29,383 nucleotides of DNA from an uncultured Mobiluncus sp. (GTDB taxonomy: Bacteria > Actinomycetota > Actinomycetes > Actinomycetales > Actinomycetaceae). Numbering within the stretch: position 1 is the stretch's first letter; each line of letters begins with the position of its first letter. Of the stretch, positions 23,167-29,383 are shown piece after piece. The position numbers and the translations under genes are program-made. Under the pieces are notes generated by a model. It worked only from the letters and a program-made list of their open reading frames with translations, did no database searches and was not told the origin of the DNA. The DNA lies in contig NZ_CABTWO010000022.1 of NCBI RefSeq assembly GCF_902488535.1, positions 1 to 29,383 of the forward strand, in the 5' to 3' direction.

Positions 23167-25248
23167 TTAATTCTTACCAGAATTCGCGGAATTGTTCAGG
23201 AATGCCACGAGGTTTTCCGCTGTTTTCAAGCCAAAACCGGGGACTTGGGCAATCTCGGAGGCGCTGGCCTCACGCAAACGCTTGACCGACCCGAAATGTT
23301 TGAGCAACGCCTTCTGACGGGTGGGACCGACTCCTGGAGCCGCATCCAGAATCGAACGAGTCATAGCCTGGGCGCGTTTCTTGCGATGCGCGCTGATGGC
23401 AAAACGGTGTGATTCATCACGTAAATACTGCAGCAAATACAGGGCTTCGGAGGTGCGCGGAAAAATGACCGGAAAGTCGTCGTCTACCCGCCAGACTTCC
23501 TCCAAGCGTTTTGCCAGCCCGATGACCGGAATGTCCCACACCCCGACCTCATCCATCGCCGCCCGGGCGGCATGAACTTGTGGCAGCGCCCCGTCCACCA
23601 CGACCAAATCGGGACGGTAAGAAAACCGCCGCGGTTCTTTTTCCGTTCCCAAGGGGGGTATGGCGCCAGATTGTGCCGTCTGGGTGGAAGGGTTTTTCGT
23701 TTCGACAAGGGCCGTGCCGCTCGCTGAAGTTGTTGCGGTGGGCTCGGGCAGCGCCGCGCCCAGGCCGTTTTCCTCTTGAATAAGGCGTTCAAAGCGCCGA
23801 CGCAGCACCTCGTTCATGGCGGTCGTATCGTCCGGGGTACCCGTGCCGTCAGCGCCTCGAATCGAAAACTTCCGATAGGCATTTTTACGAGGAGCGCCGT
23901 CCTCGAACACCACCATGGAACCCATCTGAAATGTGCCTTGCGTGTGAGAAATATCGTAACACTCAATGCGCAGCGGCGGATCGATGTCGAGCAGGCGTCC
24001 CAGCTCATTCAAGGCCAGGTTCCGCTGCGTCAAATCCCGAGCTCGCCGGGTCTTGTACAGACGCAGCCCCTCCACCGCATTGAGCTGCACCCGGGACAGG
24101 GCGTCGCGTTTCGCCCCGCGCTGCGGCACCCGAATACTCACCTGGGAGCCCCGCAACTCACTCAACCAGCGCTGCAACACATCCACATCCGTCGGGGAAA
24201 CGGAAACCAAAATCTCCTTGGGAATGACGGAAGTATCAAAATGGGCCATATCGTTGGCGGAACTGGGGCCGACCCGCTGGGGACGCGCGGCGCCTCCCTC
24301 GCGGGCGATGTCTGCCGCAGTTTCTCCATAGATTTGCTCCAAAGCCCGCGCCATCAGGGAGGGTTCGTCCAGGTCCTCTTCCCGCGCGCTCACCCAGCCG
24401 CGCTGCCCGCGAATCCGCCCCGCGCGCACGTAAAACACCTGGACAGAAACCTGGAGTTCATCGGCTTCGAGGGCGAACAGATCCGCGTCAGTGTCGTCGC
24501 TGAGCACCGCGGCGTTTTTTTCCAAAACCGTGCGCAGCGCCTCCAGCTGGTCGCGTTTCCGCGCGGCCTGTTCGAAACGATAAGCCTTGGCATCGTCCCA
24601 CATGGCAGTCTCGATTTCGCGCAAGAACCCGGCGTCGCGCCCGCTCATGAAGTCGCAGACTTTTTCCGCCAGTTCACGGTGTTGCGCGGCGCTGACGCGG
24701 CCGATACACGGCGCGGCACAACGTCCGATATAACCCAGCAAACACGCCCGGTTAGCGGCTTGGGCCCGGGCAAACACTCCATCAGAGCAGGTCCGCACGG
24801 GAAACACGCTTTGCAGCAGCTCCAGGGTTTGGCGAATCGCCCACACAGCCGTGTAGGGTCCGAAGTAGCGTACTCCGCGTTGATGCGCGGTGCGTAGCAC
24901 CCCCATGCGCGGATATTCCTGGTTCATCGTCACCGCGAAGTACGGGTAGGACTTGTCGTCCTTAAACATCACGTTGAACTGGGGGTCGTGTTCCTTAATC
25001 CAGGTGTATTCCAAGGTCAGAGCCTCAACCTCGGAACCGACCACCACCCAGGACACCGACGCGGCGCTGGCGACCATTTTCGCGGTGCGCGGGTGCAGAC
25101 GCGCGGGGTCTACGAAGTAAGACGTCAGCCGATTGCGCAGATTCTTGGCTTTACCCACATAGATGACCCGGTCGCGGCCATCGCGCCACCGGTACACCCC
25201 CGGCTGTGTGGGAATCTCGGAGGCTTTGGGAAAATCTGGCGCTTTCAT
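23167..25248 (-). CDS. uvrC: Excinuclease ABC subunit C
   Basis: Makes both incisions at DNA lesions recognised by UvrA and UvrB. The 693 aa contain, in order: a GIY-YIG nuclease (GVYRWRDGRDRVIYVGKAKNLRNRL, 17-41), the Cys-containing region CLLGYIGRCAAPC, a UvrB-binding UVR helix pair (FEQAARKRDQLEALRTVLEKN), the RNase H-like 3' nuclease (IECYDISHTQGT, PDLVVVDGALPQV) and tandem helix-hairpin-helix motifs at the C-terminus (LLKHFGSVKRLREAS, VPGFGLKTAENL). About 45 Ala/Thr/Pro-rich residues are inserted before the PDLVVVDG block. It lies 73 nt after whiA and 3 nt before a chemoreceptor gene. In most actinobacteria uvrC instead comes before rapZ. Confidence 0.97.
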   Translation of the reverse strand: MKAPDFPKASEIPTQPGVYRWRDGRDRVIYVGKAKNLRNRLTSYFVDPARLHPRTAKMVASAASVSWVVVGSEVEALTLEYTWIKEHDPQFNVMFKDDKSYPYFAVTMNQEYPRMGVLRTAHQRGVRYFGPYTAVWAIRQTLELLQSVFPVRTCSDGVFARAQAANRACLLGYIGRCAAPCIGRVSAAQHRELAEKVCDFMSGRDAGFLREIETAMWDDAKAYRFEQAARKRDQLEALRTVLEKNAAVLSDDTDADLFALEADELQVSVQVFYVRAGRIRGQRGWVSAREEDLDEPSLMARALEQIYGETAADIAREGGAARPQRVGPSSANDMAHFDTSVIPKEILVSVSPTDVDVLQRWLSELRGSQVSIRVPQRGAKRDALSRVQLNAVEGLRLYKTRRARDLTQRNLALNELGRLLDIDPPLRIECYDISHTQGTFQMGSMVVFEDGAPRKNAYRKFSIRGADGTGTPDDTTAMNEVLRRRFERLIQEENGLGAALPEPTATTSASGTALVETKNPSTQTAQSGAIPPLGTEKEPRRFSYRPDLVVVDGALPQVHAARAAMDEVGVWDIPVIGLAKRLEEVWRVDDDFPVIFPRTSEALYLLQYLRDESHRFAISAHRKKRAQAMTRSILDAAPGVGPTRQKALLKHFGSVKRLREASASEIAQVPGFGLKTAENLVAFLNNSANSGKN

Positions 25249-25321
25249 GGGAACCTAACGTCACCGCAAACGGGGTTACCCCCCTTGTGAACCGGGCTCA
25301 AAGCGGCATGACCGGCGGCAT

Positions 25322-26302
25322 TCATGATTCCAGCATTTCGGGATTCAACCCGGATTCGGTGTCGGGGATTCCCAGCTCCTCCGCCCGTTTATCAGCCATG
25401 GCTAACAGGCGGCGGATTCGACCCGCCACCGCGTCTTTCGTCAGCTGCGGTTCACTGAGCTGGCCGAGTTCTTCCAGCGAAGCCTGCTTGTATTCCAGAC
25501 GCAGCCGCCCCGCAGAAATGAGATGCGGGGGAATGTCGTCGCCCAGGATTTCAAAAGCCCGGCGCACGCGTGCCCCCGCCAACACGGCAGCCCGGGTGGA
25601 CCGGCGCATATTGGCATCATCAAAATTCGCCAACCGGTTGACTTCCCCGCGTTTCTCGCGCCTTTCGCGTTTATCTGTCCACTCACGCAAAGCCGCTGAT
25701 GCGCCCATCTGAGTCAGCAAAGCCCTAATAGAGTCGTTTTCCCGAACGGCTACCCGAGATAGTTGACGCACCTCTCGTGACTTGGCGTTCGCCCCCATCC
25801 TCCGAGCCATGCCCACCAAGGCGAGAGCCGCTTCGGGACCGGGTGCCGTCACTTCCAGCGCCGAAGACCGGGTTGGTTCCGTCAGCGAACCGCGAGCCAG
25901 AAAGGCTCCGCGCCAAGCGGCCACGCAGCCGGATAGGGGCCCGGACACGATTTCTGGGGGCAGCCCCCGCACCGGACGGCCCTGTTTGTCCAACAGCCCG
26001 GTTTCTTTCGCCAGTTTGTCCGCCCCGGGCACCACTCGCACCACGTAGCGATCCGCTTTACGGATTCCGGTTCCGCTCACCACTACCACAGAGGAGGCCG
26101 TGTGGTACAGGCTCCGCAAAGCGTGCTGCAGCCGTTTCGCACAATCCGGGTGATCCAGTTCCGCCTCCACCACTATGGAGCCTGCCACCAGGTGGATTCC
26201 CCCCGCAAACCGCAGCAGCGCAGACGTTTCAGCGCGAAAATCAGCACGCGATTCAACGCGAACCCCCACGAGTTCGTCTTTCGCGACTGCTGTCAGGGAC
26301 AT
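25322..26302 (-). CDS. whiA: DNA-binding regulator WhiA
   Basis: A 326-aa protein with a degenerate LAGLIDADG homing-endonuclease-like N-terminal domain and a C-terminal helix-turn-helix, found in nearly all Gram-positive bacteria. The start (MSLTAVAKDELVGV), the middle block YVVRVVPGADKLAKETGLLDKQGRPVRGLPPEIV and the end (LEELGQLSEPQLTKDAVAGRIRRLLAMAD) are diagnostic. In Streptomyces it controls sporulation septation with WhiB; in non-sporulating species it affects cell division. AGGAGG lies 10 nt before the ATG. It is third in the rapZ-yvcK-whiA cluster, with two small hairpins in the gap after yvcK. Confidence 0.96.
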   Translation of the reverse strand: MSLTAVAKDELVGVRVESRADFRAETSALLRFAGGIHLVAGSIVVEAELDHPDCAKRLQHALRSLYHTASSVVVVSGTGIRKADRYVVRVVPGADKLAKETGLLDKQGRPVRGLPPEIVSGPLSGCVAAWRGAFLARGSLTEPTRSSALEVTAPGPEAALALVGMARRMGANAKSREVRQLSRVAVRENDSIRALLTQMGASAALREWTDKRERREKRGEVNRLANFDDANMRRSTRAAVLAGARVRRAFEILGDDIPPHLISAGRLRLEYKQASLEELGQLSEPQLTKDAVAGRIRRLLAMADKRAEELGIPDTESGLNPEMLES

Positions 26303-26328
26303 AGTGTAACTTCCTCCTGGTTGTGGAA

Positions 26329-26369
26329 AACCGGCACGGTTGAGAGCCGGTTAGTGAGTTCAATCACTA
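26329..26369 (-). promoter_or_regulatory. Two small hairpins between yvcK and whiA
   Basis: A 7-bp stem (aaccggc 26329-26335 with gccggtt 26346-26352) adjoins a 6-bp stem (tagtga 26352-26357 with tcacta 26364-26369). On the minus strand the larger stem is followed by only four T. They could attenuate read-through from yvcK into whiA or stabilise the upstream mRNA. Confidence 0.45.
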
Positions 26370-26375
26370 TTCTAG

Positions 26376-27401
26376 CTAATGATTGTCGAGCTCTTCGATA
26401 CTGGACAAATCTCCCCAGTTTCCGCTCATGGCATCCCTGAAGGCGGCCGCTAACCGCAAGAAATCGTGACGCGCGGTGCCGTCTCCGACCGAAATTTGAC
26501 GCAACATGACCTGACAACCCAGGTCGTTAGCGGCATTTTGCAAGTCGTCAATATCCGTCACCGAAACGGGGTCGCCAATCACCACCGACAGCCGCAGCTC
26601 AGGAACTATCTGATGTAAAACCCGCAGATGATCGGGCAGAGTCAGGTCTTGTGTCTCTCCGCGTTGGCGGCTGAGGTTCAACACCAGGGCTTTCCGTGCC
26701 GGCGAGCGCACCAGTGCTTCCCTTAAATCTGCGATCAGCAGGTGCGGCATCACCGAGGTGTACCAGGAGCCCGGACCCAACACGACCCAATCCGCGCTTG
26801 CGACCGCCTGTAAGACTTGGGGCGTAACCGGTGCATCGGGAGGATCCAAACGAATTCCCCGCACCACCCCCGGTGCCTTCGCAATCTTGGATTGACCGCG
26901 GATCGTTTGAATCCGACCGTCAACTTCCAGATCAGCTTCGATAGCCATGGGGACAGTGGACATCGGCAAAACCCGACCTTGCGCATCCAACAGTCGGGTC
27001 ATCCATTCCAGACCCGCGACCGGGTCATCCAGAATCTGCCACAAACCGGCCAGCAACAGGTTACCCAGGTTGTGTCCGTTCATTTCCCCGTTCGATTTAA
27101 ACCGAAACTGCAAAATATCACGCCAGGTCAGACCCCAATCTGATTCATCACACAAGGCCGCCAGCGCCATGCGCAAGTCCCCCGGCGGCAGCAGGTAGAA
27201 CTCTTGACGCAAACGTCCGCTGGAACCTCCGTCATCGGCCACGGTAACGACCGCCGTGAGGTCCGTGGTGAGGTGGCGCAAAGCCGAAAGGGTGGCGTAC
27301 AGCCCGTGTCCTCCACCAAAAGCCACCACTTTCGGGCCGGTCGCGCGCCCCGGCCACACGGAATCTTGGGGAGGCTCAAAATAATGTCCTTGTGAATCCA
27401 T
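26376..27401 (-). CDS. yvcK: YvcK/CofD-like protein (gluconeogenesis factor family)
   Basis: A 341-aa member of the YvcK family (M. tuberculosis Rv1422). It has the nucleotide-sugar-binding Rossmann start VVAFGGGHGLYATLSALR, then VADDGGSSGRLRQEF and PPGDLRMALAAL, GHNLGNLLL, and VLGPGSWYTSVMPHLL near the C-terminal half. In Bacillus and mycobacteria YvcK binds UDP-sugars and links carbon state to cell-wall synthesis and shape; it does not make coenzyme F420 despite its CofD-like fold. ATG 27401 lies about 18 nt after the rapZ stop with a G-rich site upstream, so the two genes are surely cotranscribed. Confidence 0.95.
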   Translation of the reverse strand: MDSQGHYFEPPQDSVWPGRATGPKVVAFGGGHGLYATLSALRHLTTDLTAVVTVADDGGSSGRLRQEFYLLPPGDLRMALAALCDESDWGLTWRDILQFRFKSNGEMNGHNLGNLLLAGLWQILDDPVAGLEWMTRLLDAQGRVLPMSTVPMAIEADLEVDGRIQTIRGQSKIAKAPGVVRGIRLDPPDAPVTPQVLQAVASADWVVLGPGSWYTSVMPHLLIADLREALVRSPARKALVLNLSRQRGETQDLTLPDHLRVLHQIVPELRLSVVIGDPVSVTDIDDLQNAANDLGCQVMLRQISVGDGTARHDFLRLAAAFRDAMSGNWGDLSSIEELDNH

Positions 27402-27419
27402 ATCTGTAATACCCCCGAT

Positions 27420-28355
27420 TTATTCCTTACCAATATCACGGTGTACGGTGCGTACTTGGAAACCTTTAGATCGCAGCAGGTTGGACAGGCGTTCAGCCAT
27501 CGCCACCGAACGATGTTGCCCTCCGGTACACCCCACGGCAATCGTCACAAATGGCTTTAACTCGTGCAGGTAGCCGTTCAGTACCGGCGCCAATGTGTCA
27601 ACGTAGTTCTGGGCGAACTCGCTGGCCCCGGGCTGGCTTAATACGTATTTCGCCACTGCCTCATCCCGGCCGGTCAGGTGTCGCAACTCCGTCACCCAGT
27701 AAGGATTGGGGAAAAATCTCACATCGACCACGTGATCGGCATCCATGGGCAGACCGTATTTGAACCCGAAACTCATCACCGTCACATTCAATCCATTGAC
27801 GGCTTCCCCGCTCACGAGTTCGCGGATTCGCCTAGCCAAGTCGTGGACATTCATGTGGGTCGTGTCCACATAGATATTGGCGCGGTCGCGGATAGGCCCC
27901 AGCAGCTCCCGTTCCGAGGCAATCCCGTCCATGATCCGCCCTTCTCCCTGCAAGGGGTGGGGGCGACGCACCTGCTCGTAGCGGCGCACCAGCACCGCGT
28001 CGGAACAATCGAGGAATAAAACTTGCAGGTCGACTTGGGCTTCCCGCAACGCATCCAGGGTAGACATAAATTCCGAAAAGAAACTGCGCGAACGCACGTC
28101 AACCACCACTGCCAGGCGGTGCACGCCTTCGCCTCCGGGAGTCATCATCCGTGCCAAAGGGCCGAGCATCCGGGGAGGCAGGTTGTCCACCACATACCAG
28201 TTCAAATCCTCCAAGACCTGAGCGGTTTGGCTGCGACCGGCCCCGCTCATGCCGGTAATAATCAGCATCTGGGCGCGTTCGCTGACGTCGCGCACGGATT
28301 GGGCATCCAGTTCGGGAATGCCCGACGGTACAGTTGGGGTGGGGTCTTCACTCAT
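27420..28355 (-). CDS. rapZ: RapZ-family nucleotide-binding protein
   Basis: A 311-aa P-loop protein. The Walker A motif is GMSGAGRS (35-42), with Arg in place of Lys, as often seen in actinobacteria. Walker B-like LNWYVVDNLPP follows, then VVDVRSRSF, FLDCSDAVLVRRYEQVRRPHPL, and the conserved C-terminal block FVTIAVGCTGGQHRSVAMAERL. In E. coli RapZ is an RNase E adaptor for small RNAs that control glucosamine-6-phosphate synthesis. The role in actinobacteria is less clear. It is the first gene of the rapZ-yvcK-whiA cluster. The gap to the ABC-F gene upstream is 55 nt and includes a short GGCTT/AAGCC hairpin. Confidence 0.95.
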   Translation of the reverse strand: MSEDPTPTVPSGIPELDAQSVRDVSERAQMLIITGMSGAGRSQTAQVLEDLNWYVVDNLPPRMLGPLARMMTPGGEGVHRLAVVVDVRSRSFFSEFMSTLDALREAQVDLQVLFLDCSDAVLVRRYEQVRRPHPLQGEGRIMDGIASERELLGPIRDRANIYVDTTHMNVHDLARRIRELVSGEAVNGLNVTVMSFGFKYGLPMDADHVVDVRFFPNPYWVTELRHLTGRDEAVAKYVLSQPGASEFAQNYVDTLAPVLNGYLHELKPFVTIAVGCTGGQHRSVAMAERLSNLLRSKGFQVRTVHRDIGKE

Positions 28356-28410
28356 GTTTCCAGCTTATCGAGTTGATGGGGGGAAGTTCAGGCTTTGCGT
28401 AAGCCCAAAT

Positions 28411-29383
28411 CTAAAGCTCTTCCGCCTCGTCCATCCACTGTGCCTCAAGTTGTTCTACCCGGCCGCGAGCGGTTTGCAGCTCTTTGGCCAATTCCGCCAG
28501 TTTTTCGTAGTCGGCGGGGTCCGTCTCAGCCAGCTGCGATTCAATCTGCGCTGCCTGTGCGCTGGCCTTGTCAAGCTTACGTTCCACGGATTGCAGACGT
28601 TTTTGGGTTTCGTAATCGGCTTTGGAACTGGTTTTTCCGTTCTCAAGGGGTTTGCGTGGCGTTGACGGCTCGTCCGACTTGGGTCGGCTGGCTTGCCGCG
28701 CCTGTTCGGCCAGCTCCAGGTATTCGTCCACGCCTCCGGGAAGGTGGCGCAGACCGTGGTCGATGACGGCGTACTGGTTATCGGTAATCCGTTCGATGAG
28801 GTAGCGATCGTGGGAGACGACCAGCAACGTTCCCGGCCAGGCATCCAACACGTCTTCCAAAGCAGTTAAAGTATCGGTATCAATATCGTTGGTGGGCTCG
28901 TCCAAAATCATCACATTCGGTTCTTCGAGCAGCAGTAACAAAATCTGCAGACGCCGTTTCTGTCCCCCGCTCAACGCCCCTACCTTGGCTTGCAGCTGGG
29001 AGGAGTTGAACCCCAAACGTTCCAGCATCTGGGCGGGGCTCAGTTCCTTACCCTCCACTTCGAAAGAGCCTTTGAGCTTGCCCAATACCTGGTAGACACG
29101 GTAATCCGCAATCTCGCGCAGCGCCCGAAACTCTTGGTCCAGGATGCCAATCTGCACCGTCTTGCCTTCGCGGCGTCGCCCCCGAGTCGGGGTGAGGTCC
29201 CCTGCCAGCAAACCCAGCAAGGTCGACTTCCCCGCTCCGTTGGCGCCCAAGATTCCGGCGCGCTCCCCCGGCGCCACCCGCCACGTGACATCGCGTAAAA
29301 CCGGAGGGGAATCCCCTTGTGCGCCATAGGAAAAGTCCACATCCACCAGGTCCACGACGATTTTCCCGAGTCTTCCGGTGGCC
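28411..29383 (-). CDS. ABC-F family ATPase, 3' part (Uup-like), truncated by the window edge
   Basis: The reading frame stays open to the right edge, so only the last 323 or so codons are seen; the first ATPase domain and start lie outside. The visible part is the second nucleotide-binding domain: Walker A GANGAGKST, signature LSGGQKRRL, Walker B VMILDEPTNDID and switch His in VVSHDRYL. A Ser/Pro/Lys linker and a C-terminal coiled coil (KLDKASAQAAQIESQLAE to EQLEAQWMDEAEEL) follow. There are no membrane segments, and the coiled-coil tail is characteristic of Uup. ABC-F proteins act on the ribosome or on translation. Antibiotic-resistance function is unlikely from this context but cannot be excluded. 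Confidence 0.9.
   Translation of the reverse strand, partial: ATGRLGKIVVDLVDVDFSYGAQGDSPPVLRDVTWRVAPGERAGILGANGAGKSTLLGLLAGDLTPTRGRRREGKTVQIGILDQEFRALREIADYRVYQVLGKLKGSFEVEGKELSPAQMLERLGFNSSQLQAKVGALSGGQKRRLQILLLLLEEPNVMILDEPTNDIDTDTLTALEDVLDAWPGTLLVVSHDRYLIERITDNQYAVIDHGLRHLPGGVDEYLELAEQARQASRPKSDEPSTPRKPLENGKTSSKADYETQKRLQSVERKLDKASAQAAQIESQLAETDPADYEKLAELAKELQTARGRVEQLEAQWMDEAEEL

Noticed and set aside
23776..24897. 373-aa plus-strand ORF opposite uvrC
   Set aside because: It is an antisense shadow of a highly conserved uvrC frame, with His/Arg/Gln-rich random composition.
28411..29383. ABC-F gene as an antibiotic-resistance determinant
   Set aside because: The Uup-type coiled-coil tail and housekeeping context favour a core gene; the first half is not visible.

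Overview
The window (29,383 bp, moderately GC-rich, dense housekeeping genes on both strands) comes from an actinobacterium. The evidence is a principal sigma factor with a Lys/Ala/Thr-rich and then acidic N-terminal extension, a Rv2175c-like regulator beside a PASTA-type PknL kinase, class II DAHP synthase, DUF3043, WhiA, and the rapZ-yvcK-whiA cluster. Two chemoreceptors imply a motile cell and a PPi-type phosphofructokinase suggests fermentative metabolism. Together these point to the Actinomycetaceae, possibly Mobiluncus. The genus is an inference, because no rRNA or tRNA is present.

Layout. 1-487: no convincing gene; it holds a strong hairpin downstream of rpoD. 488-2362 (-): rpoD. Divergent from it, 2460-3545 (+): polyprenyl diphosphate synthase. 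3542-3913 (-): Rv2175c-like wHTH protein, convergent with idsA and sharing a CTAG stop with it. 3994-6111 (+): PknL with four PASTA repeats. 6194-9736 (-): plsC, pfp and class II aroG. 9782-10126 (+): small membrane protein. 10132-12656 (-): two FKBP-type prolyl isomerase lipoproteins followed by an orphan receiver protein. 12859-15220 (-): M20 dipeptidase, a shrunken glycerate-kinase-like protein, and erpA with a clear terminator. 15304-18122 (+): DUF3043 membrane protein, aldo/keto reductase and pyrD. 18164-18823 (-): unknown CxCxxC protein. 19031-19918 (+): SpoU/TrmH RNA methyltransferase. 19915-25248 (-): uvrC, two chemoreceptors and a HAD phosphatase packed as one operon. 25322-28355 (-): rapZ-yvcK-whiA. 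28411-29383 (-): the 3' part of an ABC-F ATPase that runs off the right edge.

How the parts relate. Much of the left half follows the order of the M. tuberculosis Rv2173-Rv2206 neighbourhood (idsA2, Rv2175c, pknL, aroG, plsC, erpA, glycerate kinase, DUF3043), with other genes inserted. The right half corresponds to Rv1420-Rv1423, but with uvrC after whiA instead of before rapZ. Most genes are housekeeping: transcription initiation, isoprenoid and aromatic biosynthesis, glycolysis, lipid synthesis, Fe-S assembly, pyrimidine synthesis and DNA repair.

The most unusual points are the translationally coupled pair of chemoreceptors with almost no extracellular sensor domain in a uvrC operon, the degenerate half-size glycerate kinase, a 12-bp inverted repeat overlapping the aroG ribosome-binding region, and five plus-strand genes that look leaderless (a TANNNT -10 box 6-7 nt before the start codon). 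I saw no CRISPR array, prophage, insertion sequence or toxin-antitoxin locus.
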